Assembly (NCBI RefSeq): GCF_013177695.1
Contig: NZ_WOEY01000058.1
Coordinates: forward strand, 1 to 64,000
Direction of reading: 5' to 3'
DNA length: 64,000 nt
Source of the DNA: Paraburkholderia solitsugae
Lineage (GTDB): Bacteria; Pseudomonadota; Gammaproteobacteria; Burkholderiales; Burkholderiaceae
Shown here: one piece after another, positions 8,425 through 17,756 of the stretch
How positions within the stretch are numbered: the first letter of the stretch is position 1
How the letters are laid out: each line of letters begins with the position of its first letter
The notes under the pieces: generated by a model
The model's input: only the letters and a program-made list of their open reading frames with translations
Database searches by the model: none
What the model was told of the DNA's origin: nothing
Position numbers and translations under genes: made by a program

Positions 8425-9357
8425 TCAGGCGGTAGCAGATGCACGCAGGCGATGGACGACCTGATTGTCCTTGCCCTGAACCAGCGGAGTCAACTCGATG
8501 TTGAACTCGATTTCCTTGTACGCATCAGCCTTCATACCCAACGAAGGGCCGCCGGTCTTTTCGACGACATGCGGAATCAAATCCTCGCGGGTGGCGTAGG
8601 CGAAGTCATCCCAGATCAGCGGGTCGCCCTCGATATTGATTTGCGTCGTCAGCTTGCGGTACTTGTCGGTGGTGACGAAGAAGTGCACGTGCGCCGGACG
8701 GTTGCCATGGCGTGCGAGCTTGTTCAACAGCTGCTGGGTCGCGCCCTGCGGCGGGCAACCGTAGCCCACCGGCATGAGCGTACGGAATTCGTACTTGCCG
8801 TCGGCACCGGTGCTGACCGCACCGCGCAGGTTGAACTCGCTCTGTGCGCCGGTTGGGTCGAAGTGCGAATAGAAGCCTTTTGAATTAGCGTGCCAGCATT
8901 CGACCACCGCACCTGCGACGGGGTTGCCGTCCGGGCCGGTCACGGTGCCGCGGATGACCAGCGGGCCCGCATCCTCGTCCGGATTGATATCAATCTTCGA
9001 TATGCCATCGCGCACTGGCGCACCGGCGACATACAGGGGACCTTCGATGGTACGCGGCGTGCCACCGATGTCGGCCTCCTTGTCCGCGGCATCCATGCGA
9101 ATGTCGAGATACTTCTCCAGACCGAGACCTGCGGCAAGCAACGCCGCTTCGCCGTCCTGGCCGAGCTTGTTGAAATAATGAACGCCGGCCCAGATTTCGT
9201 CGGGCGTCATGTCAAGGTCGTCGATGGCCTTGAACAAATCGCCCAGCAGGCGATGGACGATCTGCTGGGCGCGAGGACTGCCGTCCTGGCTACCGACGTT
9301 AGCCGCCGCCTTCAGCAGGTCCTGCGCTTCCTTCGTATCGAACACTTTGACGCTCAT
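8425..9357 (-). CDS. catA: Catechol 1,2-dioxygenase (ortho cleavage)
   Basis: CatA opens the catechol produced by BenABCD to cis,cis-muconate. The 310-residue intradiol enzyme has the non-heme Fe(III) ligands Y163 in GFYSHFD, Y199 in PVGYGCPP, and H223 and H225 in RPAHVHFF. The N-terminal helical dimerisation region is also present. AGGAG lies 6 bases before the ATG. Here catA leads the operon and is followed after 113 bases by benA. catB and catC are not in the window, so muconate must be processed by genes elsewhere. Confidence 0.96.
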   Translation of the reverse strand: MSVKVFDTKEAQDLLKAAANVGSQDGSPRAQQIVHRLLGDLFKAIDDLDMTPDEIWAGVHYFNKLGQDGEAALLAAGLGLEKYLDIRMDAADKEADIGGTPRTIEGPLYVAGAPVRDGISKIDINPDEDAGPLVIRGTVTGPDGNPVAGAVVECWHANSKGFYSHFDPTGAQSEFNLRGAVSTGADGKYEFRTLMPVGYGCPPQGATQQLLNKLARHGNRPAHVHFFVTTDKYRKLTTQINIEGDPLIWDDFAYATREDLIPHVVEKTGGPSLGMKADAYKEIEFNIELTPLVQGKDNQVVHRLRASATA

Positions 9358-9417
9358 GTCTGCTCCTGAATCTCTATTTTCTTTGGGGTAAACCCTTGTT
9401 TTTGCGCCCGCTTGAAT

Positions 9418-9432
9418 ATGCTTGAGAGGTAT
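9418..9432. promoter_or_regulatory. Candidate BenM/CatM-type operator between catA and the LysR gene
   Basis: The bases ATGC-N7-GTAT (9418-9432) differ by one base from ATAC-N7-GTAT, the site described for BenM/CatM in Acinetobacter. They lie 61 bases upstream of catA and about 100 bases before the divergent LysR gene. A TATAAT that could be a -10 box overlaps the right half at 9430-9435. Only one half-decent copy was seen, so the assignment is tentative. Confidence 0.4.
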
Positions 9433-9530
9433 AATGGGTGCTGAAACAGAGTGTGAATGCAGAATAATGGACGCCGGAAGGCCCCGTCCAACACTGATTT
9501 AGTATCGGTCTATATCCACGAGGTATTGAA

Positions 9531-10454
9531 ATGGAGCTGCGGCATCTGCGCTATTTCGTCGCCGTAGCCGAGGAACGCAATTTCACGCGCGCGGCTCAGC
9601 GACTGAACATGGCCCAGCCGCCTTTGAGCCGTCAGATACAGCAGCTTGAAGAGATTCTTGAGGTGCAGCTATTCCAGCGCGACTCGCGCCCGTTGAAGCT
9701 AACGGAGACGGGTAAGTTCTTCTATGCTCATGCCGTTCAATTGCTGGCTCAGACGTCGGAACTCGAATCAATGACGAAGCGCGTGGGCAACATTGAGCGC
9801 AGCCTCTCTATTGGTTTCGTGGGTTCGACGTTGTACGGCATGCTGCCCAAAATCATTCGGCGCTTCCGCGACGAGAACACGACAGTCGAACTCAGCCTCC
9901 ACGAGATGTCGACGATGGACCAGATTCGAGCGCTGAAAGACGGTCAGATTGATGTCGGGTTCGGCCGTATCCGGCATGAGGACGCAAACATCCGTCGGGT
10001 GGTTCTTCGCGAGGAGAAGATGATTGTTGCATTCCCGGAGGGCCATGCACTCTCGTTGGGCAAGCCCGTCCTCGCGCTCAGCGATCTGGTCAACGAGACC
10101 CTGATTATTTTCCCTAAGGCGCCGCGGCCCAGTTATGCAGACCAGGTGCTGTCGGCATTCGCAGACCGTGGTCTCAAGCCTCGCCGGATATATGAAGTAC
10201 GAGAGTTGCAGATTGCGCTAGGCCTCGTCGCAGCGGGGGAAGGAATTTCTGTCGTTCCGAGTAGCGTGTACGGCCTGAAGCGAGACGATGTGAGTTACAA
10301 AGAACTGGACGACCCCACTCTGGTTTCCCCAATCATCATGAGCACGCGAATGCTCGACGAGTCGCGGGACCTTCAGGAAATGCTTGAACTCATCTATCGG
10401 CTGTACGAGGAGGAAAAGATAACCTATGCGCCCCGCAACGACTTCGGGCGGTGA
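9531..10454 (+). CDS. benM: LysR-type regulator of benzoate/catechol degradation (BenM/CatR-like)
   Basis: This 307-residue LysR protein has an N-terminal winged HTH (MELRHLRYFVAVAEE, then AAQRLNMAQPPLSRQI) and a periplasmic-binding-like effector domain. It closely resembles BenM/CatM/CatR proteins, including the LRHLRYFVAVAE start. The divergent arrangement with catA-benABCD is the classic layout for such an activator, which responds to benzoate and/or cis,cis-muconate. BenM versus CatR cannot be decided by eye, so the symbol is a best guess. A ribosome site is weak (GAGG 11 bases upstream). Confidence 0.85.
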   Translation: MELRHLRYFVAVAEERNFTRAAQRLNMAQPPLSRQIQQLEEILEVQLFQRDSRPLKLTETGKFFYAHAVQLLAQTSELESMTKRVGNIERSLSIGFVGSTLYGMLPKIIRRFRDENTTVELSLHEMSTMDQIRALKDGQIDVGFGRIRHEDANIRRVVLREEKMIVAFPEGHALSLGKPVLALSDLVNETLIIFPKAPRPSYADQVLSAFADRGLKPRRIYEVRELQIALGLVAAGEGISVVPSSVYGLKRDDVSYKELDDPTLVSPIIMSTRMLDESRDLQEMLELIYRLYEEEKITYAPRNDFGR

Positions 10455-10564
10455 TACTCACTTACCGTCCGACGCCCACGAGCATGAATCCTTCCAGATA
10501 GCCTGAAACGATCGACCGGCGTGTACTAGAGTGTACTTACGACGCCTTCAACGGAGTTTCTTCC

Positions 10565-10792
10565 ATGGATACTCATTCGATTCTGGGCATGATTCACGCG
10601 GAAGAGGCTTTACTGGTCTCCATCGTGCGGTCGTTACCACCGGACATCAGACGCGCGGTCGCCAACGATTTCCATGAGCAAGTTGAACTCGCCGGGACTT
10701 CGCATCTGAATCCGACAACCGATCGAGAAGCGAGCGACGCGTTCAAGGCTCACCTCAAAAGATTGTCGATCATGCTTGCCTCGCTGTCGTGA
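10565..10792 (+). CDS. Small conserved hypothetical protein
   Basis: This 75-residue, largely helical protein has no motif I recognise. Its N-terminus reads MDTHSILGMIHAEEALL. The ATG has a GGAG about 9 bases upstream, and codon use is typical of the neighbourhood, which supports a real gene. It stands alone between the benM-like gene and the LuxR/cNMP regulator, each more than 100 bases away. There is no signal peptide or membrane segment. Confidence 0.55.
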   Translation: MDTHSILGMIHAEEALLVSIVRSLPPDIRRAVANDFHEQVELAGTSHLNPTTDREASDAFKAHLKRLSIMLASLS

Positions 10793-10912
10793 GGAGAAGC
10801 CGATCAGTCCGAGGCGCCACGTGTGGCGTGCGCGCGCGAATTTAATGGTTCGCTGCACATTGCGAGGCAGGCGTTGAAGGGCCATTAGCCACTTGAAAAG
10901 CGCGCACGGCTC

Positions 10913-11944
10913 ATGCTGATCCTTTTCATTGCTCCCGCTGGTTTGTTTCGCGATGGCGTCGCGCGTCTGCTCGGCGACGTGGCCGACGGCGCCGAAGTGA
11001 AATGCGCCGACTACGCGTTGAGCCCTATCGAGAGCGGGCAAACGGTCGACATACTCGTGCTCGACGGTGACTACCTGCCGGAGGCGCTCACTACCGCAAG
11101 CGCTTCTCATCACGGTGCACCGAACCGGCCCATGCTTGCACTGCTGACATCGGTCGATCCTCAGACCGTCGAGCAATTCATTTCGGCTGGCGTAGCAGGT
11201 CACCTGGGTAAGTCGGAGTCCAGCAATGCACTGGTCGGTGCACTGCGCCTCCTCGCTGCCGGCGGGCGATATCTGCCATCGGCCATTCACTGGTCAGCGG
11301 CCACCGCGGCTACCGCTTCCATCGACGCGCTGCAAAGGTCCGCCGTCGCAGCCGATCCCGATCCCCACTTTCTGACGCCTCGCCAACTGCAGGTGCTGGC
11401 GCTCGCGGCGCGCGGCGATTCGAACAAGTCGATTGCGCGACAGTTGAACATTACGGAAGGCACCGTAAAAGTGCACTTATATACGGTGTACAAAGCACTA
11501 AAGGTCGGAAGTCGGGGGCAGGCGAGCGTTGCCGCAGCGCGCTTGCAGAAGGTCGGCGATGTGCAACTTCACCAGGCGCTCGACGGCCAGCTTTCGATCA
11601 GCCGGCTGCTGGCTTATACAACGCCCACCCGTTTTCAATCCGGCCATGTCCTCTTTCACAAAGATGACCGAAGCGATGCGCTTTACTACGTGGTGCGCGG
11701 AACGGTCATGCTCGAGGAGATCTGCACCGAGGTGGGGCAGGGCGCGATTCTGGGCGAAATCGGGCTCTTCTCTCCGGATCATCGGCGCACGTGCACGGCG
11801 CGTTGCAAGTGCGAATGCGAGCTGCTGGTGGTCTCGGCGACCGACGCGATGCGACTTTATTATCAGGACCCGGAATTCGCCACCTATTTGATCCACTTGA
11901 TTACTCGCCGATTGGAGGCCGATAAGCTGCGCACGAGGTGTTAA
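10913..11944 (+). CDS. Degenerate receiver + LuxR HTH + cyclic-nucleotide-binding regulator
   Basis: The 343-residue protein has three parts. Residues 1-125 have a receiver-like fold, but the paired acidic residues near the N-terminus are missing (FIAPAGLFRDG instead of an Asp-Asp pair), although VLDGD and a lysine in HLGKSES remain. Residues 150-215 are a NarL/LuxR HTH (LTPRQLQVLALAARGDSNKSIA and GTVKVHLYTVYKAL). Residues 225-335 are a cNMP-binding domain with GAILGEIGLFSPDHRRTCTA. An HTH in the middle followed by a Crp-like sensor is unusual. The next gene encodes a nucleotidyl cyclase, so the C-terminal domain may read its product; this is inference. There is no strong ribosome site, and the ATG at 10913 is the first in frame. 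Confidence 0.75.
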   Translation: MLILFIAPAGLFRDGVARLLGDVADGAEVKCADYALSPIESGQTVDILVLDGDYLPEALTTASASHHGAPNRPMLALLTSVDPQTVEQFISAGVAGHLGKSESSNALVGALRLLAAGGRYLPSAIHWSAATAATASIDALQRSAVAADPDPHFLTPRQLQVLALAARGDSNKSIARQLNITEGTVKVHLYTVYKALKVGSRGQASVAAARLQKVGDVQLHQALDGQLSISRLLAYTTPTRFQSGHVLFHKDDRSDALYYVVRGTVMLEEICTEVGQGAILGEIGLFSPDHRRTCTARCKCECELLVVSATDAMRLYYQDPEFATYLIHLITRRLEADKLRTRC

Positions 11945-12288
11945 TCGCGACTGCCGAACGTCTATTGCGGAGTCGGTATTCCAATGTGATTCGACTTTGT
12001 CCGATATCGACTGACATAAAGCGGATGGCGGGTAAAGAAAGCCGTTTTTCCAATGCTTTTTTGACCTATAACACATACCAATCGCCAGTCTGCTGAAGAC
12101 GTCGGGCGCGCGTTCGCCTCGCCCTGTCAGGCGGCGAGATTCACTATTTCGAGCATTTCGGCTCAGCGCTGAAAGGTTGCGCATGCGTGGCCGCGGCTCT
12201 TCTGACGTGACATTCGAAAGCATGCGCAGGGGCGGTGAAGTCCGTTGCGTATAAGACCCGTGCACGCCAAAAAATGGCTTGAATAAAA
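11945..12288. other. Intergenic region, no gene seen
   Basis: These 344 bases between the cNMP-binding regulator and the cyclase contain no plausible coding frame. A GC-rich hairpin (CTCGCC facing GGCGGCGAG near 12117-12137) could be a structured leader, but no T-run follows it. The region is relatively AT-rich around 12000-12080, as expected for a promoter. No specific operator could be assigned. Confidence 0.4.
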
Positions 12289-14073
12289 GTGATGGCAGAT
12301 TTCCCCCGTTCACCGGATGGACTGGTTTGTGTCGTTCGCGCCGTGCTGTTTATGGATCTCGTTGAATCCTGCAGGCTGATGCAGGATAACGAGGTCGAAG
12401 CAGCGGGGCGATGGCGCGCGTTCAAGGCGCAGATCGAGAATGAGTTGGTGCCTGTGCATGGCGGCCGCCTGATCAGAACTGAGGGCGACGGACTCATGGT
12501 CACGTTCGTCCGCCTGCAGGATGGACTCGCCGCGACCTTTGCGATCCAGCGCGCGTCGCGCGAGGTCAACGCAGGCGAGCCGGCGAGCAAGCACATGCTC
12601 TTGCGGATGGGCTTGCACATCACGGAGTTGTACGAAGACGAGCGTGACGTGTACGGCCGCGGCGTCAACCTGGCTGCGCGCCTGTACACGCTGGCGGGAC
12701 CCGGAGAGATCGTGGTGTCCGCGCAGGTACGGGATCAGCTGACTTCCGAACTGGACGCGGAAATCGATGACCTCGGCGAATGCCACCTGAAGCATTTCGA
12801 GAATCCGGTGCACGCCTATCGGATCGGTCCGCCCGGTCCACATCCGCTGATCGAGCGTGGGGCCGCTTTTTTGCCAGAGCTGCGGCCCACCATTGCGGTG
12901 ATTCCGTTCGTCTTGCGTGGCGGCGACGTCGAACAGCAGATGCTCGGCGAAGTGCTCGCCGATGAGATCATCTCCTCCTTGTCTCGCACGGCCGAGCTTC
13001 AGGTGATCTCGCGTTTGTCCACGACCGCGTTTCGCGGGCGCGGTGCGTCACTCGACGAAATCAGCGGGTTTCTCGGCGCGCGCTACATACTGTCGGGCGC
13101 ATATCGAACGTCGGGAGATCAGTTCGTGCTCGTCGCCGAGCTCGCCGAGGCCAAATCGCGTCACATTCTGTGGACTGAGAGCATCCGAGGCCGCACTTCC
13201 GAGATCATGCTCGGCGAAGACGAACTCATTGGCCGGGTGGTCGGCGAGGTCAGCAATGCGATCATCAATCGCGAACTGCATCGGGCACGATCGCAGGCGC
13301 TGCCCACGCTCGAAATCTCGACACTGCTGATGAGCGCCATCGTGCTGATGCACCGCGGCGTGGCGTACGACTTCAACCGCGCGCGGGACATGCTGGAAGT
13401 GGTGATCGAACGCGCGCGCAGACAGGCCTTGCCGCATGCATGGCTCGCCAAGTGGCATGTCTTGCGCTTCAATCGCGGTTGGACCGATGACCGCAGCGGC
13501 GAAGCCAATGTGGCGCTCGAATGCACGCGACGCGCGCTCGACGCCGATCCTGAGTGTTCGCTCGCGTTGACCATCGACGGATTCGTGCACACGAATCTGC
13601 TCAAGCAGTTCGACGTCGCGCAGCAGCGCTACGCCCTCGCGCTCGCGGTCAATCCCAACGAATCGCTTGCATGGCTGCTCAAAGGCACGCTGCACGCATT
13701 CGAAGGCGAGGGCGAGGAAGCTGTCGACGCAACCGAGCGTGCCCTCAGGCTTTCGCCGCTCGATCCCTTGCGCTATTTCTACGAATCGCTAGGCGCAACG
13801 GCCGCGCTATCCGCAGGCCGCTACGAACGCGCGGTGGAACTGGCGCAACGGTCCCTGCGGGTGAACCGGACCAACACGTCCACGTTACGCGCGTTGGCGA
13901 TCGCGCAGTCGCTGCTCGGCAACCTCGAGGCGGCGCGTTCGACGGTCGGCGAAGTGCTAGCCATCGACCCGACGCTGACGGTGCAACGTTATCTCGAGCG
14001 CTCGCCTAGCGGCGCATACAAGACCGGCAAGATCTGGTCGGAGGCACTCCGTCAGGCGGGATTGCCTGACTAG
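12289..14073 (+). CDS. Class III adenylate/guanylate cyclase with TolB-like and TPR domains
   Basis: The 594-residue protein starts with a class III cyclase homology domain (residues 15-180): the metal aspartates lie in FMDLVESC and RTEGDGLMVTF, and the transition-state Asn/Arg in YGRGVNLAARL. Residues 200-300 resemble the TolB N-terminal/FlgO-like fold (PTIAVIPF, then VLADEIISSL). The remainder consists of TPR-like helices. Catalytic residues look intact, so synthesis of cAMP or cGMP is likely; which of the two is not clear. There is no transmembrane segment. GTG 12289 and ATG 12292 are alternative starts. The upstream gene has a cNMP-binding domain, suggesting a local second-messenger circuit. 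Confidence 0.8.
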   Translation: MMADFPRSPDGLVCVVRAVLFMDLVESCRLMQDNEVEAAGRWRAFKAQIENELVPVHGGRLIRTEGDGLMVTFVRLQDGLAATFAIQRASREVNAGEPASKHMLLRMGLHITELYEDERDVYGRGVNLAARLYTLAGPGEIVVSAQVRDQLTSELDAEIDDLGECHLKHFENPVHAYRIGPPGPHPLIERGAAFLPELRPTIAVIPFVLRGGDVEQQMLGEVLADEIISSLSRTAELQVISRLSTTAFRGRGASLDEISGFLGARYILSGAYRTSGDQFVLVAELAEAKSRHILWTESIRGRTSEIMLGEDELIGRVVGEVSNAIINRELHRARSQALPTLEISTLLMSAIVLMHRGVAYDFNRARDMLEVVIERARRQALPHAWLAKWHVLRFNRGWTDDRSGEANVALECTRRALDADPECSLALTIDGFVHTNLLKQFDVAQQRYALALAVNPNESLAWLLKGTLHAFEGEGEEAVDATERALRLSPLDPLRYFYESLGATAALSAGRYERAVELAQRSLRVNRTNTSTLRALAIAQSLLGNLEAARSTVGEVLAIDPTLTVQRYLERSPSGAYKTGKIWSEALRQAGLPD

Positions 14074-14124
14074 ATAGAAGAAGCAATGAATGCGGTGCTG
14101 GATCCCTGAGAGAGGAGACATATC

Positions 14125-15372
14125 GTGAGCGGACTTGGCGGTGCGGGTGGGGCAGGCGGTGCGGGCGGCGCGGGTGGTGCGGGCGTTCCGCCCGGTGGTG
14201 GCGGCGCGGGTGGCGTCTATGATGCGGGCGGCGGCAATGCGGGCGACGCGCGGCTTCTCGCGGAAGCGCTGATTGGGCACCGGGACGGGATAGTGGGCAG
14301 TTGGCGGCTTCCGGAACTGGTCACGCTCAACTTGGATAATCAGAAACTGCAGAATCTCCCCAAACCGCTGGCGCTCGACGATCCGGCTCAACTGTGGCGA
14401 TGGGAACCCTGGGTGCGCGCGACGGTGTTCGATTTCGAACTGCTGACCAATCTGAATTTTTCGTCTCCCGACCCTTCCATCGCCATGCTGTCTCACCGGG
14501 CAACCGCAGCAACCGCGGCAACCGCGGCAAGCGGCAAGGACGTGGAAATCGTCTCCTTGAGCAGGCCGGGCGTGGACGTCTTCAAGAAACAACTCGAATG
14601 GTTGGATTTCTATTCGGACCTGCGCGAGGACCGTACTGCGGAGATACTGTGTCAGATGGGTCCGCAAGTGGCGTTCTGGAGCACCCTTATCTATCTGCAG
14701 CCGAGCCGCACGCCGAAGACGCTCGAACTGCTCGATACCGTCGTGCGATTCGCGATTTTCGTGGAACTTCGCTTCAAGCATGCGATAGCGGCGCAAAGGG
14801 CCATCGAGTACTCGACCCAAGTCCAGCCGATGATTCAGACGCCGGGTCATGGCTCGCTACCGAGCGGCCATTCGACCCAGGCGTTTATTATCGCGGTGGT
14901 GCTGTGCGCATTGTTCGATGCGCCGCCCGGCTCCGTATTCCGTCAGCAGGCGATGAGGCAGGCGTACCGCGTCGCGGTGAATCGAACGGTGGCGGGTGTG
15001 CATTTTCCGATCGACAGTATCGCGGGGCACGTGCTCGGCACGTCGCTCGGGGAATACTTTGTCGCGCGGTGTAGACGCAAGGTTGACGGTGGCGGCACGA
15101 TCACTTCCCGCCAATTCAAGGGCAAGGATATCGACGCCAATGATTCGCGCGGCAACCCGGATTTCGACTATCACGAGCCGCTGAGCGACAAGGATGTCAC
15201 CACCTATATCGCGAACAAACCGGGTATGAACGAGGAACAGGCGCGAGCCTACTTCTCATTCATCGGCTGGGAGTCTAAGGAAAAGGACGTGGATGGATCC
15301 GACATTCTGTGGTGGCTATGGAACCAGGCGAAGAGCGAGTGGACGGGTAAGAGTCTCGAGAACACGCGTTAG
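14125..15372 (+). CDS. PAP2/vanadium-haloperoxidase-like phosphatase with Gly-rich N-terminus
   Basis: The 415-residue protein starts with a low-complexity GGAGGAGG-type tract of about 35 residues. A helical region and the acid-phosphatase/haloperoxidase core follow: LPSGHST near residue 250, then NRTVAGVHFPID, which matches the Arg-x5-His-x3-Asp part of the motif. The first motif (Lys-x6-Arg-Pro) is partly kept as KHAIAAQRA. There is no signal peptide. It may act as a phosphatase or a vanadate-dependent haloperoxidase; the sequence alone does not decide. The GTG start has AGGAG 8 bases upstream. It lies 51 bases after the cyclase and 48 before the subtilase, consistent with one operon. Confidence 0.72.
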   Translation: MSGLGGAGGAGGAGGAGGAGVPPGGGGAGGVYDAGGGNAGDARLLAEALIGHRDGIVGSWRLPELVTLNLDNQKLQNLPKPLALDDPAQLWRWEPWVRATVFDFELLTNLNFSSPDPSIAMLSHRATAATAATAASGKDVEIVSLSRPGVDVFKKQLEWLDFYSDLREDRTAEILCQMGPQVAFWSTLIYLQPSRTPKTLELLDTVVRFAIFVELRFKHAIAAQRAIEYSTQVQPMIQTPGHGSLPSGHSTQAFIIAVVLCALFDAPPGSVFRQQAMRQAYRVAVNRTVAGVHFPIDSIAGHVLGTSLGEYFVARCRRKVDGGGTITSRQFKGKDIDANDSRGNPDFDYHEPLSDKDVTTYIANKPGMNEEQARAYFSFIGWESKEKDVDGSDILWWLWNQAKSEWTGKSLENTR

Positions 15373-15420
15373 CCGTAAGCGTGCCGATGCGTGCAGAAAG
15401 GGTGGCATACGAGGTGACAT

Positions 15421-17661
15421 ATGAGCTGGAAATCCTGGGCGGGCGGCGGCGCGTGGAGTGGGCTCAACTGGACCGGACGCCCCGCTGACAGCGCCTGCGC
15501 CGACCCCTATCTGGCGTGGGCGGACACAACGGCATTTGCTCATCTCGGAGGGGAACGCACGTGGGTACGCGTCATCCTCGAACTGGAAGCGCACTGGCCA
15601 GTAGATGGCGCTCTGCCACTTACCGCGCAGACGTTCGCGGAGAGTCTGGAAAAAGAGAACGTCGCGTGGAAGGATTGGATTCGGGTATCGACCGTCTATC
15701 GCTTTCCGCCGCATGATCTGGAAGCGTCGCGCTTCCTGACGGCCATCGTGGCCAGGAAGTTCTTCACCGAAATCGATGGCGCCATGAAGGGTGTCGTGAA
15801 GCGCTTCGAACTCGGGATGCCGATCGCTCCTGACGACGCGGCGCAGTCTTTGGCTCCCGGTCCCCAAGCGCCTGTGCCGGGAACGGCGCCCGTCTTCGGT
15901 CCCGCCGCACAACCCGGTGCCGCGTCTACTGACGCTTCGGACCAGCCGCACGCCGTGTTCATGGGTGTCATGGACGATGGACTGGCGTTCGCTCACGAAC
16001 GCTTTCGTTGCATCGCCGATAATCCATCGACCCGCATCGAATACTTCTGGAATCAGGATGACGCGGCGGCGGGGGCGCTCGACGAGCACTACGGGCGTGA
16101 GCTAGACCGCGACAAGATAAACGGCTTGCTTGATCGATGTGTGCGCAAGGGCCTCCTGGATGAAGACGCCGTGTACCGGCTCAACGGTTACGTCGGTGCA
16201 CGCAAACGCTGGGCGCACGGCACGGAGGTCATGGATCTCGCGTGCGGTGTGAGGCCCAACAAGATCGAGGCCGCCGCGTTGACCCTGAAAGGGGAGCGGA
16301 CCGGAACAGTTCAACCGCCGCGTATCCTGTGCGTCCAGTTCAAGACGGCAGGGCGAACGATTCGCGACACGTCCGGGCTCTGGTTCGCCGTTCACGCACT
16401 CGACGCGATCCGCTACCTCCTGCGTCGCGCCGACGATCTTGCCAAAGGCGCGGAGCACTCGGTTGTACTCAACCTGAGCTACGGCTATATGGCGGGTCCG
16501 CACGACGGCAGTTCGATCATTGAAAGCGCGATGGACGAACTGATCGGCCTGCATCGCGATCTATCCATCGTCGTACCCGCAGGAAACAGCAACCTGCTCC
16601 GCTGTCACGCGACACTCCCGGTTGATAGCGGAACGTTGCGCCGGATCACGTGGCGCGTCTTGCCCGATTGCGCTACGCCTGGTTTTCTCGAGATATGGTT
16701 GCCGAAGGATGCCGATACATCCAGCGTGACCGTTCAGATTACTCCACCATGGGGAGACAGGAGCCCCGTGTTTCCCGTCAAGAATCTCTATACATGGCAA
16801 CCGGGGCGCAATGTGCTGTGCACGGCGGTCTATCTGGAGCGCGTCGCGACGGGGGACCGCAATATGATCCTGATCGCACTCGCCCCCACGACGATGAATC
16901 AGCCCCGGCGGGATCCGGCGCCGGCGGGCAACTGGACCGTGACGCTGACGAACGGGTCGGGTGACGATCTGGAGATTCATGCATGGGTGCAGCGGAATGA
17001 AACGGCCTACGGCTATCCGCTGCGGGGTCGCCAGTCGCGCTTCGAGGATCCGGCGTACAAGCAGTTTGTTTTCGGGGCCCACGTCCGGGACTTCGACGAA
17101 GGCAATCAGCTGACCTGGATCAAGCGTAGTGGCACGTTGAGTTCCATTGCGACCGGCGAGCACACCGTCGTGGTAGGTGGCTATCGCAGGACTGACGGAC
17201 GCGCTGCGACCTACTCATCGACTGGACCTTCTCTTCGGCAGACGAAGCGATCCGGCCCGGATGCGGCGGCTGTCAGCGAAGACTCCGTCGCATGCGCAGG
17301 CGTGCTGGGCGCGAGTACGCGCAGCGGCTGTCTCGTTGCGCTGAGCGGAACCAGCGCAGCGGCTCCGCAGGTGGCCCGCTTGCTGGCGAGGCAAAAAATC
17401 ATCGCGTACGCGAATGGATTGCAGCCCAATGTTTTCACGCCTCAGCTTTCCGCTCGTGCATGGGTCGCACACGAGGCGGACTCCCTCGATCCGGTGCCGG
17501 ACGCGCCGGTCCCTCACCTGCTAGGCCCATGCTTCGGCACGTTGAATCCACCGCCGGTACCGATCCCTCAACATGCCTATGTGCCGCGCCCGCCTGAGAT
17601 TCGGACAGGCTCTGGCAGGTTGCCTTCGCCGCGCTGGAAGAAAAGAGGTATCAAGCTGTAG
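15421..17661 (+). CDS. Subtilase (S8) family serine protease
   Basis: The 746-residue protein has all parts of a subtilisin triad: Asp in VFMGVMDDGLAFAHERF (about residue 185), His in KRWAHGTEVMDLACG (about 265), the oxyanion Asn in VVPAGNSN, and Ser in LSGTSAAAPQVARLLA (about 645). A large insertion with beta-sandwich character separates Asn and Ser. The N-terminal 170 residues are of unknown type, with no signal peptide or recognisable propeptide. It is therefore probably cytoplasmic, or exported by a non-Sec route. GAGGTGACAT precedes the ATG. It is the last gene of the cyclase/PAP2 block. Confidence 0.82.
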   Translation: MSWKSWAGGGAWSGLNWTGRPADSACADPYLAWADTTAFAHLGGERTWVRVILELEAHWPVDGALPLTAQTFAESLEKENVAWKDWIRVSTVYRFPPHDLEASRFLTAIVARKFFTEIDGAMKGVVKRFELGMPIAPDDAAQSLAPGPQAPVPGTAPVFGPAAQPGAASTDASDQPHAVFMGVMDDGLAFAHERFRCIADNPSTRIEYFWNQDDAAAGALDEHYGRELDRDKINGLLDRCVRKGLLDEDAVYRLNGYVGARKRWAHGTEVMDLACGVRPNKIEAAALTLKGERTGTVQPPRILCVQFKTAGRTIRDTSGLWFAVHALDAIRYLLRRADDLAKGAEHSVVLNLSYGYMAGPHDGSSIIESAMDELIGLHRDLSIVVPAGNSNLLRCHATLPVDSGTLRRITWRVLPDCATPGFLEIWLPKDADTSSVTVQITPPWGDRSPVFPVKNLYTWQPGRNVLCTAVYLERVATGDRNMILIALAPTTMNQPRRDPAPAGNWTVTLTNGSGDDLEIHAWVQRNETAYGYPLRGRQSRFEDPAYKQFVFGAHVRDFDEGNQLTWIKRSGTLSSIATGEHTVVVGGYRRTDGRAATYSSTGPSLRQTKRSGPDAAAVSEDSVACAGVLGASTRSGCLVALSGTSAAAPQVARLLARQKIIAYANGLQPNVFTPQLSARAWVAHEADSLDPVPDAPVPHLLGPCFGTLNPPPVPIPQHAYVPRPPEIRTGSGRLPSPRWKKRGIKL

Positions 17662-17756
17662 CGAAGCCATAACGCGTCGAGGACCGGGTCTTCTTCACCC
17701 GGCCCTCGTCGTGTGTCACGTGCGTTCGCTGCCGGGATCCGGAGCGGACAGAAAGG

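Noticed and set aside
10520..10540. GTAC-tagagt-GTAC repeat before the small hypothetical gene
   Set aside because: Short, single copy and without a known regulator; may be chance.
14125..14240. GGT/GCG repeats as a possible CRISPR or satellite
   Set aside because: They encode an in-frame Gly/Ala tract without spacers.
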